Below, in pieces: positions 25,945 through 33,791 of a stretch of DNA of 64,000 nt (position 1 is its first letter; each line of letters begins with the position of its first letter). A model generated the notes under the pieces. That model saw only the letters and a program-made list of their open reading frames with translations, did not search any database and was not told where the DNA came from. Where the stretch lies: the NCBI GenBank assembly GCA_050633325.1, contig JBOEGH010000006.1:124001-188000 (forward strand), written 5' to 3'. The position numbers and the translations under genes were made by a program. This DNA is from UBA1672 sp050633325 (lineage in GTDB: Bacteria; Pseudomonadota; Alphaproteobacteria; Micavibrionales; Micavibrionaceae).

Positions 25945-26463
25945 ATGTTATCTGCATTTTTATCGCAAATGGGATTGCCTGTTTTAATAAGTGTAGTGTG
26001 CAGTGTTTTGGGTGCTTTGGATAATCCTGTGGCGAAAACTGCATCAAAGGCTCTGGAAGATGTTTCTGAAACTATAAAAAGTGGCGGTATATCTCCTGAA
26101 CAGTTGGCAGAAGCAAACCGCCATACAGAAGCAATGGCCGATCTGGAGATGAAAAATTACCAAACAACCCTTTCTGAAATAAATAAATCTTTGCGCGCAG
26201 AAGTTTCATCAAGTGACAAATATGTTAGGAGAATGCGCCCAACATTTGGATATTTGATGGCTTTTACGTGGGCTGCTCAAATGCTTGGTGTTGCATATGT
26301 TATTATCTTTGACACTTCAAAGTCAGGAATGGTAATGGCGGCGATGGGTAACCTAAGTGCTATATGGGCGGTAGGCCTGTCTGTATTGGGTATTTATGTG
26401 TACAAAAGAAGTGAGGATAAGCGCGCATTTTCAGTGGATGAAAGGATATATTGGAATGATTAA
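25945..26463 (+). CDS. Holin of the GTA/3-TM superfamily
   Basis: A 172-residue protein. A hydrophobic N-terminus (QMGLPVLISVVCSVLGAL) is followed by a soluble helical part (EQLAEANRHTEAMADLEMKNYQTTLSEINKSLRAE). Then SSDKYVRRMRPTFGYLMAFTWAAQMLGV and two more hydrophobic helices lead to a short basic end. RRxRPxFxYxMA is the hallmark of the 'holin of 3TMs, for gene-transfer release' family. It would permeabilise the inner membrane and release the lysin encoded just upstream. It is the last recognisable cassette gene. Confidence 0.88.
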   Translation: MLSAFLSQMGLPVLISVVCSVLGALDNPVAKTASKALEDVSETIKSGGISPEQLAEANRHTEAMADLEMKNYQTTLSEINKSLRAEVSSSDKYVRRMRPTFGYLMAFTWAAQMLGVAYVIIFDTSKSGMVMAAMGNLSAIWAVGLSVLGIYVYKRSEDKRAFSVDERIYWND

Positions 26464-26561
26464 CAATGATGATTACCTATTTCTGGATTTTATAATTAAT
26501 ATATACTATAATCATCCGATTATTTTCTGTAATTTAAATTCAGTAGGGTCTTTTTTTATAT

Positions 26562-27278
26562 ATGCCTAATATTATGTTTATTATAGCTCTTGTGGCGATT
26601 GTTGTTCCTCAAAATACTTATGCTAGGGCGAAGGTTACATCCGGTACGGATATAGTTATGCCCGAACTTCGATCTACTTCTGTAATGATAGATGATGATG
26701 ATGAAATGCCTTTAGAGCCTAATATAGGTGTTGTTAAATATAAAAAACGCCAACCTATAACCAGTATGAAAGAGCGCGTTGATAGGTTAGTGCAAGGGGT
26801 CAATAAAAGTATTCCACCGGAATTTGATCACTATGGTTATGAAATAAGAAGATATATGGCTCATGTTGGTAACCTTGAGGTCTTTGAAAATGAGGAATAC
26901 CTAAAAGATCAAATAAAAAATACTCGTAAAGCTGCTATTATCTATAAATACTGGAAAAAGGCTTTAGAAAAAGAGGTCTATGATATTGAGGAGATAATTA
27001 ATAATGACGAAACAATATCGCCGGTAATTAGAACTGCTTTTAAGCAGAATAAAACTACTGTGCGGACATTCTTGGTTAGTTTGAAGAGTTGGATTGATTC
27101 TAACGAAAGATTATTGATGCACGTATTTAATGATCCTGAAATTTACGAAATATATTACCCTGAGATAATAATAGCTAATGCTAAGGCTAATGTTAAATTT
27201 TACAATTTATCCGTTATCAAGCAAACAAAACTTAAGGAAATAAGAGTTTATAGACCATTTAGCGTTATGGTCCATTAA
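26562..27278 (+). CDS. Exported protein of unknown function
   Basis: A 238-residue protein with a probable signal peptide (IMFIIALVAIVVPQNTYA, cleavage near ARA). The mature part is charged, helical and has no recognised domain; an acidic IDDDDEMPLEP stretch lies near its start. It has no phage motif. It begins 98 bases after the holin gene and could be the last cassette gene or a host gene; its composition (AT-rich, Lys/Ile/Asn) looks closer to the small host orphans. It converges on folD. Confidence 0.7.
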   Translation: MPNIMFIIALVAIVVPQNTYARAKVTSGTDIVMPELRSTSVMIDDDDEMPLEPNIGVVKYKKRQPITSMKERVDRLVQGVNKSIPPEFDHYGYEIRRYMAHVGNLEVFENEEYLKDQIKNTRKAAIIYKYWKKALEKEVYDIEEIINNDETISPVIRTAFKQNKTTVRTFLVSLKSWIDSNERLLMHVFNDPEIYEIYYPEIIIANAKANVKFYNLSVIKQTKLKEIRVYRPFSVMVH

Positions 27279-27294
27279 TATGTATCTTATTATA

Positions 27295-28131
27295 TCACCT
27301 GTTGTTTCTATGGGCCTTTAGAGTATTAGCAAGTAAACAAGCAATTGTCATGGGCCCGACGCCACCGGGTACTGGGGTTATTGATCCCGCAATGTCTGAT
27401 ACATTATCGTAATCTACATCACCACATAGCTTTCCGTTTTCCATGCGATTAATACCAACATCAATTACGCATGCTCCCGGTTTAACCCAATTTGATTTAA
27501 CCATTTTCTCTCGGCCAACTGCGGCAACAAGTATATCCGCATTGCGACAAACTTCATCAAGGTTCTTAGTTCTTGAATGAGCCATAGTAACAGTGCAGTT
27601 TTCTTTAAGTAATAGCTGTGCCATAGGTTTGCCGAATAATAAAGACCTGCCAATAACAACAGCATTAAGGCCGCTTAAGTCATTTATAACACTCTTTATC
27701 AACATTAAACTGCCTTGTGGTGTGCATGGAACCATACCATCCACACCCGCAACTAGTGCCCCTGCATTGAGGAGGTTAAGGCCGTCAACGTCTTTATTTG
27801 CAGATATCAACTGTACAAGCCTGTCACTATCGAGGTGCTTAGGCAAAGGTAGTTGAAGTAAAATACCATCAACTTCGCTATCATTATTTAGCGTTAAGAT
27901 AAGGTCTTCAATGATTTGATCTGTGGTGTCAGATGGCAGGCGGTGCTCAATACTGCGTATACCGGTTTTTTCACATGCTTTGATCTTATTGCTTACATAC
28001 ACTTTTGATGCCGGGTCATCGCCAACCAATATAACTGCAAGTCCGGGTTGGCTGTCCATTGCGGCAATCTCTTGCGCCAGATCTTCTTTTAATTTTTTTG
28101 ATACTGCTTTTCCGTCAATAATATCTGTCAT
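27295..28131 (-). CDS. folD: Methylenetetrahydrofolate dehydrogenase/cyclohydrolase
   Basis: A bifunctional enzyme interconverting 5,10-methylene-THF and 10-formyl-THF with NADP. The family signatures are complete: VYVSNKIKACEKTGI with the catalytic Lys region, DGILLQLPLPKHL, KDVDGLN, PCTPQGSLML, VIGRSLLFGKPMAQLLL and ITPVPGGVGPMTIACLLANT. The 278-residue length is normal. The gene is downstream of yggT on the same strand with an 18-base gap. It supplies one-carbon units used by purH, also in this window. Confidence 0.97.
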   Translation of the reverse strand: MTDIIDGKAVSKKLKEDLAQEIAAMDSQPGLAVILVGDDPASKVYVSNKIKACEKTGIRSIEHRLPSDTTDQIIEDLILTLNNDSEVDGILLQLPLPKHLDSDRLVQLISANKDVDGLNLLNAGALVAGVDGMVPCTPQGSLMLIKSVINDLSGLNAVVIGRSLLFGKPMAQLLLKENCTVTMAHSRTKNLDEVCRNADILVAAVGREKMVKSNWVKPGACVIDVGINRMENGKLCGDVDYDNVSDIAGSITPVPGGVGPMTIACLLANTLKAHRNNR

Positions 28132-28149
28132 TGATCTTGTTCCTGTTTA

Positions 28150-28437
28150 TTAAAGGATAAGGGTAAATAATAGGCCGGGTATGAGCTGTATAGCGATAAT
28201 CACTATTAGCGGTGTGAAGTCCATACCACCCATTGGGGGAACATACTTTCTAACCGGAATAAATACAGGGTCTGTCAGCTTTTTCAAAAGTGTACTCAAC
28301 CTAATTGCGGCATCATTATCTGCGTTAACAATATCAAAAGCAATTAGCCAGCTTAATGCAACTTGTGCAACAATTACTAGGATGTATAAATTGATCACAA
28401 ATGTTATAATGTTAACAACAGTCCAAAGTAGAAACAT
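28150..28437 (-). CDS. YggT family membrane protein
   Basis: A 95-residue protein with two to three hydrophobic helices and the YggT segments VAQVALSWLIAFDIVN and LLKKLTDPVFIPVRKYVPPMGGMDFTPLIVI. The family is linked in various bacteria to membrane or division functions and osmotic tolerance; its biochemical role is not settled. It lies 18 bases upstream of folD and is probably co-transcribed with it. The length is that of the short, single-repeat alphaproteobacterial form. Confidence 0.9.
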   Translation of the reverse strand: MFLLWTVVNIITFVINLYILVIVAQVALSWLIAFDIVNADNDAAIRLSTLLKKLTDPVFIPVRKYVPPMGGMDFTPLIVIIAIQLIPGLLFTLIL

Positions 28438-28527
28438 GATTATATCCTATAGTTTTTCCTTGTTTTTACTTTTTATATAGGATTTACATCTAAAGTAAAT
28501 GATTTAGGGGATAAGCTAAGGTTTTTT

Positions 28528-29238
28528 ATGTTTGTATTTGATCCAATTACATTATCGTCTTTATTGATTCTCGCAGGGGGCGCGCCTGTTTGTCCATCGC
28601 ATGAGCCAACAAAAATCAATATCGTTCCACGAACGGCAAAGGTTAAACATGATTACAAGCAAAGCCTAAAAAAAATACAGGGTTACAGTATGGATACTGT
28701 TGACCCGTATGGATTCCACGGAACTACGATTACACAAGGTTTCATGAAAGGTAAAATCCAGTTAGAGCACAATATACAATTCGGGCAATCTGTTAACAAA
28801 AAATATGGTTATGCATGTATATGGTATAAAGATATTACGGTTAACCTTAATATAGAGCCTACAATAGTAATTGCTAAAGAGCTTTCCAAAGACCACTGCA
28901 TGCGCAAAGCGATTTTAGGCCATGAAATGAAACATGTGCGTGTTGATCGTGAAGTTGTAAATAAATACGCAAAATCTATGGGTAAGAAACTTATTACTGC
29001 TCTAAAATCGCGTGGCTTTTCCGCAGGTCCTGTACAAGTAGGGCGAGTTAAAGAAGTATCTCATAAAATGGGTCGTGTAGTTGGGCAAATTCTTGAATTG
29101 GAATACCGCAAAATGGGTATTGATCGTCAAGAAAGACAACGCGCTGTAGACAGTCTTGAAGAATATAATAGTGTGGATGATAAATGCCCGTCTTTTGAGA
29201 AAAGAAAAGCGAAGCTTTATTCCAATTTATTGAAGTAG
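28528..29238 (+). CDS. Putative zinc-metalloprotease-like protein (HEMKH)
   Basis: A 236-residue protein with GHEMKHVRVDRE (about residues 131-142), an HExxH zinc-peptidase motif preceded by a helix of the kind seen in secreted DUF922-like putative peptidases. A third ligand (possible Glu in RVDRE) fits but is not proven. The N-terminus has a short hydrophobic stretch (ITLSSLLILAGGAPVC) that may be a weak signal peptide. FHGTTITQGFMKGKIQLEH precedes the motif. A proteolytic role is inferred from the motif only. The gene converges on the CcmI-like gene, 5 bases apart. Confidence 0.75.
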   Translation: MFVFDPITLSSLLILAGGAPVCPSHEPTKINIVPRTAKVKHDYKQSLKKIQGYSMDTVDPYGFHGTTITQGFMKGKIQLEHNIQFGQSVNKKYGYACIWYKDITVNLNIEPTIVIAKELSKDHCMRKAILGHEMKHVRVDREVVNKYAKSMGKKLITALKSRGFSAGPVQVGRVKEVSHKMGRVVGQILELEYRKMGIDRQERQRAVDSLEEYNSVDDKCPSFEKRKAKLYSNLLK

Positions 29239-29243
29239 ATATC

Positions 29244-29717
29244 TTATTTTTCGGTTTCTTGGGTGTCCATATCCATGGCTTCTATCTTGTCAATGAACCC
29301 TTGTAAATCAGTAAGGTAGTAGCTGTCTTCGGGGAATATGGTTTGAGCCTTTCTTAGGTTAATTAGAGCTTTCTCTTTTTCGTTATTTTCGGCGTGAAGT
29401 AATCCTTTGGCAAAATATGCTCTTCCCAGTTGTATTATGTTCTCTTCACTTCCTTCGTTCTTTTTAATTGAGTTCTCTAATATGTTGATTGCGTTAATGA
29501 AATCACCATTTTTAATATGAGTTTCGGCACGCTCGGTTTCGTTTTGTGGCGGTGGTGCTTGTTCTATCGGAAAGAAGTATAGTGCGGTTGCTAATGTTAT
29601 TAACGGTATGGAAACCATCAAAAAATAGCATATATAAGGCCTTTTTTGCATTATAGGTATTGTGATTAGTAATGTAATAATACCGCTGATGATCAGGCAA
29701 ATTGCAATTGGAGTCAT
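29244..29717 (-). CDS. Membrane-anchored TPR protein, CcmI/CycH-like
   Basis: A 157-residue protein with two N-terminal hydrophobic segments separated by a short basic loop (LIISGIITLLITIPIM and ICYFLMVSIPLITLATALYF), followed by a TPR-type helical region (AETHIKNGDFINAINILENSI and a second pair AKGLLHAENNEKEKALINLRKAQ). This layout is that of a short CcmI, which holds apocytochrome c for haem attachment. It overlaps the preceding thioredoxin-like gene by 4 bases, the ccmG-ccmI order of System I. The other ccm genes are not in the window. Confidence 0.72.
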   Translation of the reverse strand: MTPIAICLIISGIITLLITIPIMQKRPYICYFLMVSIPLITLATALYFFPIEQAPPPQNETERAETHIKNGDFINAINILENSIKKNEGSEENIIQLGRAYFAKGLLHAENNEKEKALINLRKAQTIFPEDSYYLTDLQGFIDKIEAMDMDTQETEK

Positions 29718-30250
29718 TTTGATAACTTTTCAATGATGGGGATTATTATTGTCTCAACATGTTGTTTCAATATTGGCCCTTTGTGCCGATATCTTATTTT
29801 TCCGTTTACATCAACAATGAAGCTTTCGGGCATTCCCGTCATTCCCCATATGTTGGTATTGTAAATAGTAGGTGTTATAAGCAGCTTACTGTATGGGTTT
29901 TTTCGTTTTTTGAAAAATTTAGCCAGTGCCTTTTCCGTGTCGTTATAAGCGATTCCGTAAATGGTTAGGTTGTGTTTTTCTGCCAACTCTACAATCTGTT
30001 TGTGCTCTCTATAACATGCCATACACCAGCTGGCGAATATGTTTATCATCATAACTTGGCGAGGTAGGTCGTTAGACGAAACGATGTTGTTGGTTCGCCA
30101 TTTTGTTAGCGATGCTTCCTTAAATGAAAATTCCGGAACATCCACTGATATCAGGGTTGTGTCTATTTTTTCTTCTTCTGGCTTTGATATTTGAAGATAC
30201 CCTAGCCAAGCCATAACCATAATAGGTATTATGTATATGATTTTATTCAT
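29714..30250 (-). CDS. Membrane-tethered thioredoxin-like protein (CcmG/DsbE-like)
   Basis: A 178-residue protein with an N-terminal membrane anchor (IIYIIPIMVMAWLGYLQI) and a periplasmic thioredoxin fold. The active site is WCMAC in NIFASWCMACYREH, and GMTGMPESFIVDVNGKIRYRHKGPI matches the GVYGxPETF-IDxxGxIRYRHxGxL segment of CcmG. It would reduce apocytochrome c cysteines before haem attachment. The gene is followed with overlap by the CcmI-like gene and is downstream of metB with a 9-base gap. Confidence 0.88.
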   Translation of the reverse strand: MNKIIYIIPIMVMAWLGYLQISKPEEEKIDTTLISVDVPEFSFKEASLTKWRTNNIVSSNDLPRQVMMINIFASWCMACYREHKQIVELAEKHNLTIYGIAYNDTEKALAKFFKKRKNPYSKLLITPTIYNTNIWGMTGMPESFIVDVNGKIRYRHKGPILKQHVETIIIPIIEKLSK

Positions 30251-30259
30251 TTTATACGT

Positions 30260-31417
30260 CTATGCTATGTTTGCTAAAGATTGCTCTAGATCCGATATTA
30301 GGTCATCAATATGTTCTACTCCTACGGAAAGGCGTAGTAGTTGATCTGTTACTCCTGCTTTTGTCCGAGCCTCTTCCCCCATTGATACATGTGTCATGGA
30401 TGCGGGATGGTTTATTAAGCTCTCAGTTCCCCCTAAAGATTGGGCAAGTCGGAATATTTCTAAATTATCGACAAAATCAATTGTGTTTTCTTTGCTTCCT
30501 TTAATTTCAAAGCTGAGGATTGCTCCAAATCCATCTTGTTGTCGTTTTGCGATTTCATGTCCTGAATGTTCGGGTAATCCAGGATAGTAAACGGTCTTGA
30601 CCTTTTCATGATTGTTCAGCATTTCTGCAATTATCTGTGCATTTTCTTGCGCGCGATGAATGCGCAATTCCAATGTTCTCATTCCACGTAGCGTCATATA
30701 GCTGTCAAATGGAGCGCCGATAAGTCCCAAAGAATTAGCCCAAAACTCCAAATCGCTTAGTATGTCTTTGTCAGAGGTTATAACACATCCACCTACAACA
30801 TCGCTGTGCCCGTTTAGGAACTTAGTAGTAGAGTGGAAAACGATATCCGCGCCCAGCTTTAATGGTTGTTGCAGCATAGGGGACAAAAATGTGTTATCAA
30901 CGGCAACGATTGTATTATGCTCTTTTGCACATTTTGATATATGACGAATATCGGCGGTACGCATAACCGGGTTACTTGGGCTTTCTATCAATACCATTTT
31001 AGGTTTGGATTCAAATGCTTCTTCAACAGATTCTTTATTGTATTGATCTATGAATTTCAGTTTAAAATGACCTTTTTCTGATAAAGCACAAAGCAGCCGA
31101 TATGATCGTCCGTAACAATCAAAAGGTGCTATAATTAAGTCATCGGGATTTAGTAAATGTAAAGTCAGTGTTAAGGCGGCCATTCCTGAGGAAGTAACGC
31201 ACCCACCGATTCCGTGTTCTAATGTTGTTAGTGCGTCCGCTAGTTCATCACGATTTGGGTTACGCGTGCGCGAATATTCATATTTCGAATGTTTGTCTAT
31301 GCCATCGATCTCAAAGGTAGATGACATGTATAAAGGTGATATCACGGCCTTGTATGCTTTGTCTGAACCGATTCCTGCTTGAACAACTGATGTTCTTCTT
31401 CTTTTATCTTCTGGCAT
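30260..31417 (-). CDS. metB: Cystathionine gamma-synthase-type PLP enzyme
   Basis: A 385-residue Cys/Met-metabolism PLP enzyme. EYSRTRNPNRDELADALTTLE, the phosphate-binding SSGMAALTLTL, DNTFLSPMLQQPLKLGADIVFHSTTKFLNGHSDVVGG with the PLP Lys, and SLGGTESLINHPASMTH are complete. It joins an activated homoserine to cysteine (transsulfuration). Related enzymes (MetC, MetZ, methionine gamma-lyase) share these motifs, so the exact reaction is less certain than the family. Located upstream of the CcmG/CcmI-like pair. Confidence 0.88.
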   Translation of the reverse strand: MPEDKRRRTSVVQAGIGSDKAYKAVISPLYMSSTFEIDGIDKHSKYEYSRTRNPNRDELADALTTLEHGIGGCVTSSGMAALTLTLHLLNPDDLIIAPFDCYGRSYRLLCALSEKGHFKLKFIDQYNKESVEEAFESKPKMVLIESPSNPVMRTADIRHISKCAKEHNTIVAVDNTFLSPMLQQPLKLGADIVFHSTTKFLNGHSDVVGGCVITSDKDILSDLEFWANSLGLIGAPFDSYMTLRGMRTLELRIHRAQENAQIIAEMLNNHEKVKTVYYPGLPEHSGHEIAKRQQDGFGAILSFEIKGSKENTIDFVDNLEIFRLAQSLGGTESLINHPASMTHVSMGEEARTKAGVTDQLLRLSVGVEHIDDLISDLEQSLANIA

Positions 31418-31554
31418 AATCTACCTTTTTTATGAAATAAGGGTGATAAGCTTAACGCGTTATCAAGATAAAATCAGCAATAAATTTATTGTGTAACCTT
31501 ATGATTTATCGAAGAACAGTAATATTTTGATATAAAATTAGGCCTGAATCAAAA

Positions 31555-31579
31555 CCACTGCCCTGGTAAGAGGCAGCGG
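31555..31579 (+). promoter_or_regulatory. Hairpin holding the ribosome site of the 55-codon ORF
   Basis: CCACTGCC (31555-31562) faces GGCAGCGG (31572-31579) around a 9-base loop, with one mismatch. The AAGAGG ribosome site of the next ORF lies across the loop and 3' arm. It may control translation, or act as a terminator element for neither gene. Confidence 0.35.
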
Positions 31580-31580
31580 T

Positions 31581-31748
31581 ATGAATAAAGTAAGTAAGCA
31601 AATTGGATGTTTTGAGGGAAAAATAAAATCTCTTTGTGAGTTTACCTCTCTTGAAGGTCTCAATTCATCTATTAAAGATTATGCACGTCAATTGTGGCAA
31701 AAAAAAGGGGATATAATGCCGATTTCATACCGATGCATAAGGTGCTGA
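31581..31748 (+). CDS. Possible small protein, 55 residues
   Basis: A short ORF starting MNKVSKQIGCFEGKIKSLCE and ending ISYRCIRC, preceded by AAGAGG at a good distance. It has four Cys, no hydrophobic segment and no recognised domain. It lies in the 400-base gap between divergent metB and the convergent orphan at 31.8 kb. The only support is the ribosome site and the absence of any other gene there, so it may not be real. Confidence 0.35.
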   Translation: MNKVSKQIGCFEGKIKSLCEFTSLEGLNSSIKDYARQLWQKKGDIMPISYRCIRC

Positions 31749-31818
31749 TATTTATATGTTTATTTGTGTTGAAAACTGATTTTAATAATCTGTTATTTGC
31801 TAGAGAATATATTTTTTC

Positions 31819-32736
31819 TTAATCTATATAGATTTCATCCTCTTCATGCAGATCTACATTCTTTGCGTGCTTTTCTGTTTGTAAAATCAATGTTTCGAAA
31901 TCGGGGCGTTCAGGTCTGTACCTTACCTTACAACGTCTTTCCATGCTGTTTATTAGTGCGTTTAATTCTGTAAGGCGCTCTCTGGCTTTGATCATTTTCT
32001 TTTCTTCATCAGAGTATTTACTAATTACGCCTTGGTTTAGTTGCTCTGAATTAAAGCCAACCATATATGAAAGTTGTACCCCCTCTAGGAAATCTGCCGC
32101 CGTGCTTAGGCCTTGAGGTATATTTAAGTTTTCGTTCTTATCGATAGGTTTAAGAGAGTAATTAAACGTAGTCGTATTGTTAGGCCCACGAATTACCATG
32201 GAACATCGGCCACTGTCTTTTGCTAATATAGATATTAATGCGACCGTACTGTCACAAGTAATTGTTGTATCTTTTCCTGCTTGTCTAAAGGCTTGTTCTG
32301 CTATCTTTATAGATTTGTCGTAACTGTCTTTATTCAGGGCATCGCATTTTTCAATCACATCAAGGAATGAGTGATATTCCCCGGCAGAGAAAACAGGAAC
32401 ACCTTTGTGGTATATAACAACCCAACGGTCTGCGTTATGTATTCTCTCGTAACTACTTAATGAATTATCCCATAATTCTGTCCAGTCAATGGATATTGAT
32501 CGGCTCATAATAGGGCCGTTTTTTTCATAGTCATGTATTAACTGGGCCGCAATTCGTGTACCACTATGCATGTTGTAGCTGCGAATAACGTATGTTTCCT
32601 TGGGAAGTTCGCCTGATTGCAAATGTATAGACATGCGTGTGCTAGGGCATATTATTTTCATTGCCTTATCACCTTGGTGCTCTGTTTTTTCGCTAATAGT
32701 AAATTTTTCACGAAGTAATGATGTATCTATATTCAT
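31819..32736 (-). CDS. Protein of unknown function, 305 aa
   Basis: A 305-residue soluble protein with no signal peptide or membrane segment. Segments such as SRSISIDWTELWDNSLSSYER, DRWVVIYHKGVPVFSAGEYHSFLDVIEKC and TAADFLEGVQLSYMVGF suggest an alpha/beta fold, followed by a C-terminal helical, basic region (ARERLTELNALINSMERRCKVR). I do not recognise a family. It is followed by a long gap and lies downstream of another orphan (183 aa) on the same strand. Confidence 0.75.
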   Translation of the reverse strand: MNIDTSLLREKFTISEKTEHQGDKAMKIICPSTRMSIHLQSGELPKETYVIRSYNMHSGTRIAAQLIHDYEKNGPIMSRSISIDWTELWDNSLSSYERIHNADRWVVIYHKGVPVFSAGEYHSFLDVIEKCDALNKDSYDKSIKIAEQAFRQAGKDTTITCDSTVALISILAKDSGRCSMVIRGPNNTTTFNYSLKPIDKNENLNIPQGLSTAADFLEGVQLSYMVGFNSEQLNQGVISKYSDEEKKMIKARERLTELNALINSMERRCKVRYRPERPDFETLILQTEKHAKNVDLHEEDEIYID

Positions 32737-32873
32737 TGATTAATCCAAGCTATATACAGTGCATAAAATAATTCATGATCACTTTAGCATATTAGGATAA
32801 ATCTATAAAATTTCTACATGTTTTTTATGTGATGCTAACACATAATTTTTATTAATGTATTTTCGGTGGGGTA

Positions 32874-33425
32874 TTAAGCAGCCATACGTGGAGCTGGTGC
32901 TTTATATTCTGGTTTTTGTGCATCAATCATTTCAAGCTGCTTCGCATAGTAAGCAAGGGCACGTTCAGTTTTCATACGCTTTGGCATATCATCCATGAAA
33001 CTTTGCATTTCAGTGCTGATTGAACCGCGCATATTAAATCCTGAAGAAATAGACTGTCCTGAAAGGCGTGCTAGAGTACCTTGACCGTGTGCTGCCTTCT
33101 TTTGTGCGCTACCTTCTACGTCAGATATATACTCGCTGTAACACTCTAGTGCGCTTATTGCATCAAAGTTCTGGGCACAGTCTCCAAATACTTCGGATAC
33201 CGCATCCGTGAAGGCTGTTCCCAGAACACTCTCAAGTATCATACTACCTAGCATACCATCATGATCGTTGGCTGCTTTGAAGTTAGGATTACTTTGGATG
33301 AATAGAGGGCCGTTATTCTGAGGTTGGTCAGGGTGGGGTGCCAACTTTTGCAAGTCTTGCATTAGGCCCATGATTGTTCCCATTACTGCTTGACGCTGGC
33401 TGTTCTGACTAACTGTGTAACTCAT
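32874..33425 (-). CDS. Protein of unknown function, 183 aa
   Basis: A 183-residue mainly helical soluble protein. LMQDLQKLAPHPDQ, a central ESVLGTAFTDAVSEVFGDCAQNFDAI segment and a Pro/Ala-rich end are visible, with no known domain. Its ribosome site lies in one arm of a hairpin (33432-33466), which points to control at translation. It is separated by 137 bases from the downstream orphan at 31.8 kb, so they may form a unit. Confidence 0.75.
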   Translation of the reverse strand: MSYTVSQNSQRQAVMGTIMGLMQDLQKLAPHPDQPQNNGPLFIQSNPNFKAANDHDGMLGSMILESVLGTAFTDAVSEVFGDCAQNFDAISALECYSEYISDVEGSAQKKAAHGQGTLARLSGQSISSGFNMRGSISTEMQSFMDDMPKRMKTERALAYYAKQLEMIDAQKPEYKAPAPRMAA

Positions 33426-33431
33426 AATATA

Positions 33432-33466
33432 TTGCCTCTCTGTTAGTTAGATACTAGTAGAGGCAA
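33432..33466 (-). promoter_or_regulatory. Leader hairpin sequestering the ribosome site of the 183-aa gene
   Basis: TTGCCTCT (33432-33439) is complementary to AGAGGCAA (33459-33466) around 19 bases. In the minus-strand mRNA the purine-rich AGAGAGG in the arm closest to the start codon is the only ribosome-site candidate, so pairing would hide it. The rest of the gap to 33726 holds nothing I can recognise. Confidence 0.4.
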
Positions 33467-33726
33467 GTAAACATGAATTTAATTATTGATAAAATTCGAA
33501 GTAATTCATAGTTTTACTTTATCTTTTATTTAAATAGATTTTATTTAAAATTTTATACATCATAGTGTAGCTAAGCTATATCAATGGCTTATGTGTATTG
33601 GGGCGGGTTTTTATGTTTGTCTTGCTTGACGAATACTTGTTGAAAAAGGTGGGTAATACTATGTGGTTGGCGCTATAGCAGGGTGGGTATTGTTAATTTT
33701 TACGTTAATTTGTTAACGGTGCTTAA

Positions 33727-33759
33727 TAAAAAATGCGATTACATTAACATGTAACCGCA
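33727..33759 (-). terminator. Rho-independent terminator after cheZ
   Basis: TGCGATTACAT (33734-33744) and ATGTAACCGCA (33749-33759) pair with one mismatch around TAAC. On the minus strand the stem is followed by a T7 tract (A run at 33727-33733). It lies 30 bases beyond the cheZ stop. Confidence 0.85.
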
Positions 33760-33791
33760 CATCATAATTCTGTAGTAAAGATTCAATAGGC

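Noticed and set aside
11730..27294. Attachment-site direct repeats around the phage cassette
   Set aside because: No direct repeat or tRNA gene was found by eye at either edge. A 13-base repeat GTAGCATAAAGAG (11834 and 12388) is short, internal, and explained by promoter and ribosome-site context.
31418..31500. Possible SAM-II riboswitch in the metB leader (minus strand: GCTGATTT near the 5' side and ATAAAAAAGG before the start)
   Set aside because: The two fragments resemble the conserved ends of SAM-II, but the P1 stem and the pseudoknot partners cannot be formed; only a TGATAA/TTATCA hairpin is seen.
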